Assembly: GCF_900110495.1 (NCBI RefSeq)
Contig: NZ_FODX01000002.1
Coordinates: 1-64,000, forward strand
Length of the DNA: 64,000 nucleotides
Origin: Nitrosovibrio sp. Nv6
GTDB lineage: Bacteria > Pseudomonadota > Gammaproteobacteria > Burkholderiales > Nitrosomonadaceae
Direction: 5' to 3'
The notes below the pieces were generated by a model. That model did not search any database. It was not told where the DNA came from and was given only the letters and a program-made list of their open reading frames with translations. The translations under genes and the position numbers were made by a program. Each line of letters opens with the position of its first letter. Positions within the stretch are counted from its first letter, which is position 1. Positions 53,707-63,907 of the stretch are shown here, piece by piece.

Positions 53707-56442
53707 TCAGTGCGCCACCTCCCAATTTGGCCCCACGCCCACCTCCACTAGTAGCGGCACGTCCAGCCTGGCAACATTACCCATGAGTTTCGGCAATTCG
53801 TGTTTTATCGTTTCGATTTCATCGGCCGGCACTTCCAGTACCAGTTCGTCGTGAACCTGCATGATAAGTTTACTACGGAGGTTCTCCGATGCCAGCCAGC
53901 CATGCACGGCGATCATGGCAAGCTTGATGATGTCCGCTGCGGTGCCCTGCATCGGTGCGTTGATTGCCGCACGCTCCGCACCTTGTCTCCGGTTGCCATT
54001 GGCACTGTTGATCTCCGGCAGCCATAGCCTGCGTCCGAGTACGGTTTCGACGTAGCCCGTTTCTCTGGCAGTTTCTCTGGTGCGCTGCATATAATTTGCC
54101 ACCCCTGGATAGCGGGCAAAGTAACGGTCCATGTAGGCCCGGGCGGCGGCGCGGTCAATGCCGAGCTGTGAGGCAAGTCCAAACTCGGACATCCCATAGA
54201 TCAGGCCGAAGTTGATGATTTTCGCATAACGACGCTGTTCGCTGTCGACCGCTTCCAGCGGGACGCCGAATACTTCGGAGGCCGTGGCGCGATGTATGTC
54301 CTCATTCGCGGCGAAGGCTTTGAGCAGCCCCGCGTCCTGCGAAATGTGCGCCATGATGCGCAATTCGATTTGGGAATAATCAGCGGAGATGATACTGTAC
54401 CCTGGTGATGCTATAAATGCTTCGCGAATGCGGCGGCCTTCGGCGGTGCGTACCGGAATATTTTGTAGATTCGGTTCGTTGCTGGCAAGTCGGCCGGTCA
54501 CTGCTACTGCCTGTGCATAATTGGTATGCACCCGACCGGTAGCGGCGTCCACCATGCGCGGGAGTTTATCCGTGTAAGTGGATTTGAGTTTGGCGAGACT
54601 GCGGTAATCAAGGAGGACTTTTGCCAGTGGGTAATCCATCGCAAGCCGTTGCAGTACGTCTTCATCGGTGGAAGGCACGCCGCCCGGTGTTTTTTTAATG
54701 ACAGGTAGTTTGAGCTTGTTGAAAAGGACTTCCTGAATTTGCTTTGTTGAATTCAAATTGAATGGCTGCCCCGCGATGAGGCATGCCCGATCCTCCAGCG
54801 CCAGCATTTTCTCGCCGAGTTCACGGCTTTGACTTTCCAGCAGCTTCAAGTCCAGTAGTACGCCAGTGCGCTCCATTTCGAACAGTATGTCCATTACCGG
54901 CATTTCGAGTGATCGATAAATATGATCGAGCTTTCCATCCCTCGCAATTTCAGGGTAAAGCCTGTGATGCAGTTGAAGCGTAATATCCGCATCTTCGGCT
55001 GCATAGTGCGATGCCCGTTCGAGTTCCACCTGCTCAAAACCTATCCGGGCAACCCCCTTGCCGGTGATCTCATCGTAGCTGATGGTTTTGACGCCAAGAT
55101 GCCGCAACGCAAGATTATCCATATCGTGCGAACGGTGTGATTCGAGCACATAGGACTGCAACAGCGTGTCATGGGTAATACCGTTCAACGCGATACCATG
55201 ATTGGCGAAGATATGCTTGTCATACTTGAGATTCTGCCCCAGTTTGGGTTTGGTTGGGTCCGCCAGCCAGAGTCTGAGTTTATCGAGCACGATGTCCATG
55301 GGTAGTTGCTGGGGTGCGCCAGCATACCGGTGCGCGAGCGGTAGATAAGCCGCCCGATGAGGCTCGATGGAAAACGAAATACCGACGAGTTCTGCCTGCA
55401 TAGGGTCCAACCCGGTTGTTTCGGTATCCAGGGAAACGAGTGGTCCGGCATTGATGTGCATGATCCATTCATCGAGCTGGGATAGGGTGAGGATGGTTTG
55501 ATAGTCTGCCTGCACCAGATCCGAGCGCGGCTGCATCGCATCTGACTGCTCATATGCAATGGCGGAAGGCGTATTGCCGCCTGCCCCTGCGCCCGATTCC
55601 TGCTGCAATTCCCGCAACCAGCTTTTGAAGTCCAGTCTTTCGTACAATTCCGCCAGCTTCGCAGTATTCTGCGGTTGCAGCCCAAGGTCGTGCAAACTTA
55701 CCGGCAACGGAACGTCACACTTGATGGTGAGAAGTTCGCGGGACCTGCTCAACCAATCGAGCGCGTTGCGTAAGTTATCCCCGATGACGCCCCCGATTTC
55801 ATGCGCATGAATAATGAGGTTATCCAGCGTGCCATATTGCGCGAGCCATTTTACTGCCGTTTTAGGACCAACCTTTGCCACACCGGGAATGTTGTCGGAG
55901 GTATCGCCAACCAGCGCCAGATAGTCGAGCATACGCGCAGGGGCTACCCCAAACCGGCCGAGCACGCCCGCTTCATCGAGCGTTATGTTGGTCATGGTAT
56001 TGACCAGTGTCACGTGCGGATTCACCAGCTGTGCAATGTCCTTGTCGCCGGTGGAAATGATGCAGCGCATGTTCTCGCGTTCGGCCTGTTTTGCCAGGGT
56101 ACCAATCACATCATCCGCTTCCACTCCTTCCACGATCAGCATTGGCCACCCCATGGCAATGATGCATTCATGAAGCGGTGATATCTGGGCCGCAAGATCG
56201 GCCGGCATGGGTGGACGATGCGACTTGTACTGCGCGTAGAGATCGTCGCGGAAAGTCTTGCCTTTTGCATCAAATACGCACGCGCTATAATCAGCCTGGT
56301 AATCCTTGTGCAAACGGCGCAGCATGTTGATCACGCCATAAATTGCGCCAGTCGGCTCGTTGTTGCGGTTTCGAAAATCGGGCAGCGCATGAAAAGCGCG
56401 ATACAGATAGGATGAGCCGTCAACCAGCAGTAATGTTTTCAT
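53707..56442 (-). CDS. polA: DNA polymerase I
   Basis: The 911-residue enzyme has a 5'-3' nuclease domain ('LLLVDGSSYLYRAFHALP', 'VEGVEADDVIGTLA', 'DYLALVGDTSDNIPGV'). The 3'-5' exonuclease is apparently active ('VSLDTETTGLDPMQAELV' with DxE, and 'YAAEDADITLQL'). The polymerase domain has 'ISADYSQIELRIMAH', 'RRYAKIINFGLIYGMS' and 'MQVHDELVLEVP'. It replaces RNA primers and fills repair gaps. Only 20 bp separate its start from the divergent LOG-like gene. Confidence 0.96.
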   Translation of the reverse strand: MKTLLLVDGSSYLYRAFHALPDFRNRNNEPTGAIYGVINMLRRLHKDYQADYSACVFDAKGKTFRDDLYAQYKSHRPPMPADLAAQISPLHECIIAMGWPMLIVEGVEADDVIGTLAKQAERENMRCIISTGDKDIAQLVNPHVTLVNTMTNITLDEAGVLGRFGVAPARMLDYLALVGDTSDNIPGVAKVGPKTAVKWLAQYGTLDNLIIHAHEIGGVIGDNLRNALDWLSRSRELLTIKCDVPLPVSLHDLGLQPQNTAKLAELYERLDFKSWLRELQQESGAGAGGNTPSAIAYEQSDAMQPRSDLVQADYQTILTLSQLDEWIMHINAGPLVSLDTETTGLDPMQAELVGISFSIEPHRAAYLPLAHRYAGAPQQLPMDIVLDKLRLWLADPTKPKLGQNLKYDKHIFANHGIALNGITHDTLLQSYVLESHRSHDMDNLALRHLGVKTISYDEITGKGVARIGFEQVELERASHYAAEDADITLQLHHRLYPEIARDGKLDHIYRSLEMPVMDILFEMERTGVLLDLKLLESQSRELGEKMLALEDRACLIAGQPFNLNSTKQIQEVLFNKLKLPVIKKTPGGVPSTDEDVLQRLAMDYPLAKVLLDYRSLAKLKSTYTDKLPRMVDAATGRVHTNYAQAVAVTGRLASNEPNLQNIPVRTAEGRRIREAFIASPGYSIISADYSQIELRIMAHISQDAGLLKAFAANEDIHRATASEVFGVPLEAVDSEQRRYAKIINFGLIYGMSEFGLASQLGIDRAAARAYMDRYFARYPGVANYMQRTRETARETGYVETVLGRRLWLPEINSANGNRRQGAERAAINAPMQGTAADIIKLAMIAVHGWLASENLRSKLIMQVHDELVLEVPADEIETIKHELPKLMGNVARLDVPLLVEVGVGPNWEVAH

Positions 56443-56462
56443 TTAACTCCAAAGGTTTTCCA

Positions 56463-57191
56463 ATGAACCCGAAAGATAAATTAGCTCGTACAATGACAAA
56501 CGATTTTCGGGAAAAAACCTGGTCGGCCAGGGAATCGTGGCGTGTGTTCGGGATTATGGCAGAATTTGTCGAGGCAACGGAGCGCCTTAATTCGATTAAA
56601 CCCGCAGTAAGCATTTTCGGTAGTGCGCGCACCCTCCCGGATCATCCCTACTACAAGCTCACCGAGCAGATCGCCCGGCAATTGTCCGATGCAGGTTTCT
56701 CCGTAATTTCCGGCGGCGGCCCGGGTATTATGGAAGCGGCCAACAAGGGCGCCTACTATGGGGAATCGCCCAGCATCGGCCTGAATATCCAGCTCCCCCA
56801 CGAACAACATCGGAACGTCTATCAGGACGTCAGCCAGACTTTTCGCCATTTTTTCGCGCGCAAGTACATGTTTGTCAAACTCGCTACCGCCTACGTGGTG
56901 GTTCCGGGTGGTTTCGGCACACTTGACGAGCTGATGGAAGCCCTCACGCTGGTTCAAACCGGCAAAACCCGGCGCATGCCTATTATCCTTGTCTGCTCTG
57001 ATTTCTGGAGCGGCATGCTCGACTGGCTTCGAAACGTGCTCGTGGCCGAAGGCATGATCGCGCCCGAAGACATGGACTTGATACAGATAATTGACGAACC
57101 GACAGAGGTTGTAGACGCAATATTCAAGTATTATGAAACTCGGGGTTTCGAACCTTCCGCAGCGGAACGGGAGGTTCAGCTCAATCTGTAA
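56463..57191 (+). CDS. LOG-family protein (TIGR00730-type Rossmann fold)
   Basis: From ATG 56463 the 242 residues include 'VSIFGSARTLPDHPYYKLTEQIARQLSDAGFSVISGGGPGIMEAANKGAY' and the PGGFGTLDE motif shared by LOG and lysine-decarboxylase-like proteins. These hydrolyse nucleotide 5'-monophosphates (cytokinin-type or AMP) to release the base. The true substrate is unknown. The gene is divergent from polA with a very short gap. Confidence 0.9.
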   Translation: MNPKDKLARTMTNDFREKTWSARESWRVFGIMAEFVEATERLNSIKPAVSIFGSARTLPDHPYYKLTEQIARQLSDAGFSVISGGGPGIMEAANKGAYYGESPSIGLNIQLPHEQHRNVYQDVSQTFRHFFARKYMFVKLATAYVVVPGGFGTLDELMEALTLVQTGKTRRMPIILVCSDFWSGMLDWLRNVLVAEGMIAPEDMDLIQIIDEPTEVVDAIFKYYETRGFEPSAAEREVQLNL

Positions 57192-57241
57192 CAGCGGTGT
57201 CATTTCGGATAGAATGGCATATTGACCTGCCGGGAGGCGTC

Positions 57242-57607
57242 ATGCGTCGCATAGTTCTTGCATTGTTATTGAGCTCTGCACTACCAGCAGCAGCGCAGTC
57301 CAACCAGCCCAAGGATCTGCGGCCTTTGCCGGAAGTCCCTGAACCGCCGGAGTTGGCATTGCCATCGCCAGGCGCCGATGAGGAAGACGAGTCGCTCGAG
57401 CCACAAGTTACCATCACCAGGCGCGGAGAGGACAAGATCGAGGAATATCGTCTCAATGGGCGCCTCTACATGATCAAGGTTACGCCCCGCATCGGACTGC
57501 CGTATTATCTGATCGACAATCGCGGGGATGGTACGTTTTCCACCCATGACGTCGGTGGTCTTGATCAAGGCGTTCGTCCTCCAATGTGGGTGATCCGGGA
57601 GTTCTGA
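57242..57607 (+). CDS. DUF2782-family exported protein
   Basis: From ATG 57242 there is a signal peptide (LLLSSALPAAAQS), then an acidic Pro-rich segment and the compact DUF2782 core 'EPQVTITRRGEDKIEEYRLNGRLYMIKVTPRIGLPYYLIDNRGDG'. A gene order of DUF2782-thrB-polA is common in betaproteobacteria. Function unknown. Confidence 0.86.
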   Translation: MRRIVLALLLSSALPAAAQSNQPKDLRPLPEVPEPPELALPSPGADEEDESLEPQVTITRRGEDKIEEYRLNGRLYMIKVTPRIGLPYYLIDNRGDGTFSTHDVGGLDQGVRPPMWVIREF

Positions 57608-57670
57608 CTTTTCCTGAAAGACGGCAATTGGGTTTGTTCCTACGCTTCCGCCTTACCTTTTTTCTTGCTC

Positions 57671-58621
57671 ATGTCTGTCTTCACTACCGTTACCCACGAT
57701 CAGCTTTCTGTCTGGCTGAGAAGCTATTCCCTCGGCACGCTGATCAATCTGCAGGGCATCTCCTCCGGTATCGAAAATACGAATTATTTCGTGACCACCA
57801 GTCATGGCAAGTATGTTCTCACGCTGTTTGAAAAACTGACCTCTTCCGATCTGCCCTACTACCTGAACCTTATGGCGTATCTGTCACGCCATGGCATTCC
57901 CTGCCCCAGTCCCATTGCGGACCTTGACAACAAGTTCCTCGGCGAACTCAACGGTAAACCGGCGAGCATCGTTACCTGCCTGCCTGGAAAATCTCAGGAG
58001 CGGCCAACGGCGGCACATTGCGCGGAAGTCGGTGAACTCCTGGCGAGCATGCATTTATCGGGCCTTTCTTATCCTGAAAAGATGGAGAACTCGCGGGGGC
58101 CCAAGTGGTGGAAAGGCGCAGCACTTGAGGTCATGCCGTTTCTTACGGCCGATGAAACTGAAGTCCTCAAGGAGGAATTGCGTTTTCAGTCACTCTACCG
58201 CTTCGAAAACCTTCCGCGGGGCGTAATCCACGCCGACCTGTTTCGTGACAATGTGTTATTCAACAACAGCACCATGGGTGGCGTGATCGACTTCTATTTC
58301 GCCTGCAACGATGTCTTGCTGTACGATCTTGCCATTACCGCCAATGACTGGTGTCTGAATGAAAATGGTGAACTGGAAACGGCACGGACATTGTCTTTAC
58401 TCCAAGCCTATCACCGGACCCGCCCCCTTAGTGCAAACGAACGCGGCGCCTGGCCGGTGATGTTGCGTGCGGCGGCATTGCGCTTCTGGTTGTCGCGGCT
58501 GCAGGATTATCATTTGCCGCGTATAGGGGAACTCACCCATGTCAAGGATCCCGCGCATTTCATGCATATACTCAGAAATCACGCGGCGTCAAACTCAAAA
58601 CTGGCGCAAGTTTGGGTTTGA
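57671..58621 (+). CDS. thrB: Homoserine kinase (ThrB, APH-fold type)
   Basis: This 316-residue enzyme phosphorylates homoserine in threonine synthesis. It belongs to the choline/aminoglycoside kinase fold: '[28 protein letters not shown]', the catalytic '[16 protein letters not shown]' and '[25 protein letters not shown]'. The start at 57671 ([12 protein letters not shown]) is preferred over MLM at 57665. Confidence 0.92.
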   Translation: MSVFTTVTHDQLSVWLRSYSLGTLINLQGISSGIENTNYFVTTSHGKYVLTLFEKLTSSDLPYYLNLMAYLSRHGIPCPSPIADLDNKFLGELNGKPASIVTCLPGKSQERPTAAHCAEVGELLASMHLSGLSYPEKMENSRGPKWWKGAALEVMPFLTADETEVLKEELRFQSLYRFENLPRGVIHADLFRDNVLFNNSTMGGVIDFYFACNDVLLYDLAITANDWCLNENGELETARTLSLLQAYHRTRPLSANERGAWPVMLRAAALRFWLSRLQDYHLPRIGELTHVKDPAHFMHILRNHAASNSKLAQVWV

Positions 58622-58678
58622 GCGATAAACTGCGAGTCAACAACCGGGTGTGGGCACAGCCCATCGGAGATAGAGAAA

Positions 58679-59401
58679 ATGGAAGTCAGGCAAGTCGATG
58701 CAAAGCAAGGTTGGCAGTGGATAGTGACCGGCTTCGGTCTGTTCCGCAGAATTCCGCTGGTATGGATTGTCCTGTGCTTCACCTTGCTGCTGATTGCCGC
58801 CACGCTGGCGCTGATTCCGATGGCAGGGCAATTTATCTTTACGCTGCTTTCCCCGGTGTTTTTAGCCGGACTGATGATAGGATGCAAAACGCTGGAACAG
58901 GGGGGTGATCTGGAAATTTCTCACTTGCTCGCCGGATTCCGGAGCAATCCCGCGCCGCTGATTACGATAGGCGGAATTTATCTGGTAGGTCAAGTTTTGA
59001 TTCTTGGCATCTTCATGCTGGTCGGCGGCGATGTGCTGATGGATCTGTTGATAGAGGGAAAACGGGTCGACGAAAATGAGTTGAAAGATGTATCGGGCCA
59101 TATGTTGTCTGCTTCTCTGGTGGGGCTGGCATTATCCATCCCGCTATTGATGGCTGCCTGGTTCGCGCCCCTATTGGTTATATTCAAAGGCTTGCCTCCA
59201 GTGGAAGCGATGCGGCAAAGCTTTTTTGCTTGCCTGAAAAATATTATAGCGTTCCAGATTTATGCGGTAATACTGGTGGTGCTGACGATACTTGCCACCA
59301 TACCCTATGGGTTGGGATTGTTTGTATTGATACCGACCGTATTCGCCTCTATTTACACGAGTTACAAGGACATCTTCGAGGAAGGCGCTGAAACCGCATA
59401 G
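58679..59401 (+). CDS. BPSS1780-type membrane protein
   Basis: The 240 residues have about six hydrophobic helices and begin MEVRQVDAKQGWQWIVTGFGLFRRIPLVWI, which fits the BPSS1780 family of betaproteobacterial membrane proteins. 'FAPLLVIFKGLPPVEAMRQSFFACLKNI' is a family word. Function unknown. It is downstream of thrB. Confidence 0.82.
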   Translation: MEVRQVDAKQGWQWIVTGFGLFRRIPLVWIVLCFTLLLIAATLALIPMAGQFIFTLLSPVFLAGLMIGCKTLEQGGDLEISHLLAGFRSNPAPLITIGGIYLVGQVLILGIFMLVGGDVLMDLLIEGKRVDENELKDVSGHMLSASLVGLALSIPLLMAAWFAPLLVIFKGLPPVEAMRQSFFACLKNIIAFQIYAVILVVLTILATIPYGLGLFVLIPTVFASIYTSYKDIFEEGAETA

Positions 59402-59420
59402 AGCCGCATCACATCCGGTT

Positions 59421-61658
59421 TCATGCCGGCGTCAGCTTTGCGTATTCCAGCAGCAGCCATTTTGTGCCAGCGCGTCCGAATTTGACTTCAACGCGGGCAT
59501 CCGCGCCGCGGCCTTCGCAATTGACGATTACACCCGCGCCAAATTTAGCATGCAGGACATTTTGTCCAACCCTCCACTGCCCCGCGGCCGAGTCCCGAAT
59601 GCCGGACTCCTGAAGTTGCCTGGGGCGCAGGGCGGCGTGGCCGGGGTATGCGGGTCCTGATTCCTGATTCCTGACCATGGTCTTCTGTACCGGCTGCAGC
59701 CACTTGAGCAGACTATCCGGGATCTCCTGGAGGAAACGCGAGGGGATGTTGTAGCGGGTCTGACCGTGAAGCATGCGACTCTGGGTAAAACTCAGATACA
59801 GCCTTCGTCTGGCCCGGGTCAAAGCAACATACATTAACCGCCTCTCCTCTTCCAGACCTCCTGCTTCGTTGCGACTGTTGTCGTGTGGAAAAAGACCTTC
59901 TTCCAGTCCGCTGAGAAACACGCTGTGAAATTCCAGCCCTTTGGAGGAATGCACCGTCATCAACTGCAGCGCATCCTCACCCCCGCCAGCCTGATGCTCG
60001 CCCGCTTCCAGCGAGGCATGGTTAAGAAATACCGTGAGGCTGTCGTCCTCGGCTTCATGCACGAAGCTGGCGGCGGCAGTGATCAACTCGTTCAAATTCT
60101 CCAGCCGGTCGGCCCCCTCGCGTTCCGCACGATAGTGCGCCATCAGCCCGCTATGCTCCAGCATGTGTTCCACAACTTCCGGTAGCGGCAATTTCTCGCA
60201 GACCTGACGCATTGATTCGATCAGCACGACAAAGCCTTCAACGCCTTTCTTTAACTTGTTCGATCCCCTGTTTTCCTCAATCAAGGCCGGCCATTTACTC
60301 TCTGCTTCTGGCATTGAAGTTCCGCCACCCCTGCATTTCCTTACCATTGCGTCCCAAAGGCTTCCGCCTTGCCGCCTGGCTTCATCCTGCAATTGCTCCA
60401 GACTCCGCATACCGATGCCGCGAGCAGGAAAGTTGACAACGCGGAGTAGCGCATTGTCGTCATGAGGGTTGGCTATCAGCCGCAGGTATGCCAATGCATG
60501 CTTGATTTCCTGGCGTTCGAAAAAACGCATGCCGCCATAGACGCGATAAGGCAGCGACGCGTTGAACAAAGCATGCTCGAGCACACGCGATTGCGCATTG
60601 GAGCGGTAGAGCAAAGACACTTCTGACAGCTTTAAGCCTTCCGCACGTAGCGACTTCACTTCGTCCACGATGAAAGCAGCTTCATCAAAATCGGTCGGCG
60701 CGTTATACACGCGTATGGGCTCGCCATGGCCTTCCGAAGTCCAGAGATTCTTGCCGAGCCGCCCACTATTGTTGCGTATCAGCGTGTTGGCAGCGTCCAG
60801 TATGTTGCCGTGCGAGCGGTAGTTCTGTTCCAGCTTGATGATTTTGGAGATACGGAAGTCGCGCTCAAACTCTTTCATATTGCCCGTGTTGGCGCCACGA
60901 AACGCATAAATGCTCTGGTCGTCATCGCCAACCGCAAATACAGCAGCCTGCTCGCCGGCAAGCAGCCTTAGCCATCTGTATTGCAGGCGGCTGGTATCCT
61001 GAAATTCATCCACCAGAATATGGCGAAAGCGGCCACGATAATGCTCGCGTATGATTTCGTTGCGGGTCAGCAGCTCATAACTGCGCAGCAGCAGCTCAGC
61101 AAAGTCCACCACTCCTTCCTTATTGCATTGCTGCTCATAAGAAACGTAAAACTCCGCCATCTTGCGCCCGAAATCATCATACGTCTCGACCTGCGATGCT
61201 CTAAGTCCCTCTTCTTTTGCGTTGTTGATGAACCATTGCACTTGCCGCGGGGGAAATTTTTCGTCGTCCGCACCCAGGTTTTTCAAAATGCGCTTGATGA
61301 CCGCCAGCTGATCGGCCGAATCCAGAATCTGAAATGCCTGCGGCAATCCGGCATCCTGATGATGAGCGCGAAGCATGCGATTGCACAGGCCGTGGAAAGT
61401 ACCCACCCACATACCGCGCGTATTGATCGGGAGCATTGAAGAAATACGGGTGAGCATTTCCTTCGCTGCCTTATTGGTGAAAGTGACAGCTAATATGCCG
61501 TGGGGGCTGACCTGTCCGGATTGGATCAGGTAGGCGATGCGGGTGGTGAGCACGCGGGTTTTGCCGCTGCCCGCACCCGCCAGCACCAATGCCGACTGAT
61601 GCGGCAAAGCGACCGCTTCGTGTTGCTCGGGATTTAGTGCGGAAAGTAGAGAAGACAT
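59421..61658 (-). CDS. uvrD: ATP-dependent DNA helicase UvrD/PcrA type
   Basis: This superfamily 1 helicase acts in mismatch and excision repair. Motifs: Q 'LNPEQHEAVA', I 'GAGSGKTRVLTTR', Ia 'AVTFTNKAAKEM', II 'VDEFQDTSRLQ', III 'VGDDDQSIYAFRGA', IV 'LEQNYRSHGNIL', V 'TVHSSKGLEFHSVFL', VI 'VALTRARRRLYL'. The C-terminal tudor-like tail 'VGQNVLHAKFGAGVIVNCEG' is typical. The length is 745. Confidence 0.96.
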   Translation of the reverse strand: MSSLLSALNPEQHEAVALPHQSALVLAGAGSGKTRVLTTRIAYLIQSGQVSPHGILAVTFTNKAAKEMLTRISSMLPINTRGMWVGTFHGLCNRMLRAHHQDAGLPQAFQILDSADQLAVIKRILKNLGADDEKFPPRQVQWFINNAKEEGLRASQVETYDDFGRKMAEFYVSYEQQCNKEGVVDFAELLLRSYELLTRNEIIREHYRGRFRHILVDEFQDTSRLQYRWLRLLAGEQAAVFAVGDDDQSIYAFRGANTGNMKEFERDFRISKIIKLEQNYRSHGNILDAANTLIRNNSGRLGKNLWTSEGHGEPIRVYNAPTDFDEAAFIVDEVKSLRAEGLKLSEVSLLYRSNAQSRVLEHALFNASLPYRVYGGMRFFERQEIKHALAYLRLIANPHDDNALLRVVNFPARGIGMRSLEQLQDEARRQGGSLWDAMVRKCRGGGTSMPEAESKWPALIEENRGSNKLKKGVEGFVVLIESMRQVCEKLPLPEVVEHMLEHSGLMAHYRAEREGADRLENLNELITAAASFVHEAEDDSLTVFLNHASLEAGEHQAGGGEDALQLMTVHSSKGLEFHSVFLSGLEEGLFPHDNSRNEAGGLEEERRLMYVALTRARRRLYLSFTQSRMLHGQTRYNIPSRFLQEIPDSLLKWLQPVQKTMVRNQESGPAYPGHAALRPRQLQESGIRDSAAGQWRVGQNVLHAKFGAGVIVNCEGRGADARVEVKFGRAGTKWLLLEYAKLTPA

Positions 61659-61871
61659 TGAGAAAACAGTTGGAGCAGAGGCGGAATTATTATCAGCCTT
61701 CGTTCAGTTTGAGGGGATGGGCTGGAAGAAACGCCGGTATGGCGCCCTATAAATCCAAACTTCCCAGGCAAGCTTTATCGGCACAACCCGCCAAGCTTGC
61801 AACCACCGGTGAAAGCGCGGAAATGGGAAGTTCGGATTTGGATTTATTACGCACTTCATCGGAAGTTGCGT

Positions 61872-62744
61872 TTACCTGCGTCGGCTTTCCCTCACGAGAT
61901 CCAGAATGAGCGGCGTCAATACCAGTTCTATTGCCAGACCCATTTTTCCACCCGGCACGACAATGGTATTTGGACGAGACATGAACGAGTTGTGAATCAT
62001 TGCCAGCAAGTACGGAAAATCCACGTTCTTGGGGTCGCGGAAGCGGATTACGACAAAGCTTTCATCCAGCGTGGGTATGTCGCGCGCAATGAAGGGATTG
62101 GACGTATCCACTGTGGGTACACGCTGAAAATTGATATGCGTAAGCGAAAACTGCGGGGTAATGTAATGCACATAATCGTGCATGCGACGAAGGATGGTAT
62201 GGGTAACCGCCTCCGCTGAATAACCGCGCGCATTCATATCGCGATGGATCTTCTGGATCCATTCCAGATTGACAATGGGCACGACGCCCACCAGCAAATC
62301 AACATATTTTGCTACATCGGCGGTATCGCTCTTTACTCCGCCATGCAAGCCTTCGTAAAACAGCAGATCGGAACCGGGCTTTATCGATGACCAGGGGGTA
62401 AAGGTGCCAGCCTTCTGCTGGTATGGAGCGGCTTCATCATCATTGTGCAGGTACAGGCGAACCTGCCCGCTTCCGCTCTCGCCATATTCCTTGAACAAGG
62501 CTTCCAGTTTTTCGAACTCGTTGGCCTCGGGACCGAAATGACTGATGGCATGACCATCGCTTTTCTCGGAGTCAGCTACGGCTTTCTTCATTGCCTCGCG
62601 ATCATAACGATGGAAGCTATCCCCCTCTACCACCGCAGCAGTCAGTTTCTCGCGCCGGAATATATGCTCGAAACTATTCTTGACCGTCGACGTTCCGGCG
62701 CCGGATGACCCGGTAACGGCGATGACGGGGTGTTTTTGTGACAT
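61872..62744 (-). CDS. prk: Phosphoribulokinase
   Basis: PRK makes ribulose-1,5-bisphosphate, the CO2 acceptor of the Calvin cycle. The 290-residue protein has P-loop 'GSSGAGTSTVKNSF', 'VVEGDSFHRYDREAMKKAV', 'SHFGPEANEFEKLEALFKEYG' and 'LLFYEGLHGGV' of the proteobacterial octameric class. Its presence indicates an autotroph. It stands alone next to uvrD, away from any Rubisco gene in this window. Confidence 0.95.
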   Translation of the reverse strand: MSQKHPVIAVTGSSGAGTSTVKNSFEHIFRREKLTAAVVEGDSFHRYDREAMKKAVADSEKSDGHAISHFGPEANEFEKLEALFKEYGESGSGQVRLYLHNDDEAAPYQQKAGTFTPWSSIKPGSDLLFYEGLHGGVKSDTADVAKYVDLLVGVVPIVNLEWIQKIHRDMNARGYSAEAVTHTILRRMHDYVHYITPQFSLTHINFQRVPTVDTSNPFIARDIPTLDESFVVIRFRDPKNVDFPYLLAMIHNSFMSRPNTIVVPGGKMGLAIELVLTPLILDLVRESRRR

Positions 62745-63024
62745 ACAGACTTTCTCCTCAGGACAATAAGATAATAAGGTAGTGGTTTTCGCTTCAATAT
62801 TTTCGCTGGTTCAGCAAGTCTTGAGCAGCGCTATAATACCTTTTTTCTCAAGAATTTTGGTGGGAACAGACAAAGATAAAACAACATTCAGGCTTGCAAG
62901 AGCAGCGTTTCTGCTGCTGGAACATGCTTTGTCCCGAACACTCGCGGAACAGACGGATGTTTGACATTCGCAGGGCTCTGGCATAAAATGCGCGGCTTTA
63001 CTGAAATAAGCAGGGGTGGGGTTT

Positions 63025-63459
63025 GTGAAAACGTTTTCGGCTAAACCACATGAAGTAGTCCACGAGTGGTTCGTAATTGATGCGGCCGACAAGGTACTGG
63101 GGCGTCTCGCTGCAGAGATTGCTCATCGTCTGCGCGGCAAACACAAGCCCATTTACACTCCTCATGTGGATACAGGCGATTTTATCGTTGTAATCAACGT
63201 CGACAAGCTGCGCGTCACCGGCAATAAGGCTGAAGACAAGATTTATCACCGGCATACCGGCTATCCAGGCGGCATTTACGAAACCAGTTTTGCCAAAATG
63301 CATGCGCGCTTCCCGGGACGTCCCCTGGAGAAAGCAGTCAAGGGTATGCTGCCAAAGGGTCCCCTCGGATATGCAATGCTGAAGAAACTAAAAATCTATG
63401 CCGGTGCTGCGCACCCGCACGCGGCGCAACAACCGCGACAACTTGAAGTCAGGGCCTGA
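63025..63459 (+). CDS. rplM: 50S ribosomal protein L13
   Basis: From GTG 63025 the protein reads [28 protein letters not shown]. '[46 protein letters not shown]' and '[14 protein letters not shown]' are L13 hallmarks. The 144 residues are standard length. A GTG at 63016 is in frame but lacks family residues. It is co-transcribed with rpsI 5 bp downstream. Confidence 0.96.
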   Translation: MKTFSAKPHEVVHEWFVIDAADKVLGRLAAEIAHRLRGKHKPIYTPHVDTGDFIVVINVDKLRVTGNKAEDKIYHRHTGYPGGIYETSFAKMHARFPGRPLEKAVKGMLPKGPLGYAMLKKLKIYAGAAHPHAAQQPRQLEVRA

Positions 63460-63464
63460 TTACC

Positions 63465-63857
63465 ATGAGCGCAACCTATAATTACGGCACCGGTCGTCGC
63501 AAAAGTGCGGTGGCACGGGTATTCCTCAAACCCGGCAGGGGCTTGATTACTGTCAACGACAAACCGGTTGACGAGTTTTTTTCCCGCGAAACCGGTCGCA
63601 TGGTGGTTCGTCAACCACTTGAGTTGACGGGAAATCTTACAAGTTTTGACATCATGGTTAACATCCACGGTGGCGGAGAATCGGGACAGGCGGGAGCGGT
63701 GCGACACGGCATCACCCGCGCATTGATTGACTTTGACGCCACGCTGAAACCCGTATTGAGCAATGCCGGACTTGTGACCCGTGACGCGCGGGAAGTGGAA
63801 CGAAAAAAGGTTGGCTTTCGCAAAGCGCGCCGGCGTAAACAATTTTCGAAGAGATAG
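63465..63857 (+). CDS. rpsI: 30S ribosomal protein S9
   Basis: The 130 residues read [53 protein letters not shown] and end [20 protein letters not shown], the conserved S9 tail reaching the ribosomal P site. It follows rplM. Confidence 0.97.
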   Translation: MSATYNYGTGRRKSAVARVFLKPGRGLITVNDKPVDEFFSRETGRMVVRQPLELTGNLTSFDIMVNIHGGGESGQAGAVRHGITRALIDFDATLKPVLSNAGLVTRDAREVERKKVGFRKARRRKQFSKR

Positions 63858-63876
63858 GCTTTGTACCTGTCATACC

Positions 63877-63907
63877 AAAAGCCGCCTCGTTCTGGCGGCT
63901 TTTTTAT
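63877..63907 (+). terminator. Rho-independent terminator of rplM-rpsI
   Basis: AAAAGCCGCC (63877-63886) pairs with GGCGGCTTTTTT (63895 on), a strong GC stem with a 6-8-nt loop and a T-run. It ends the ribosomal protein operon. The remaining 90 bases of the window hold no recognisable gene. Confidence 0.9.
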
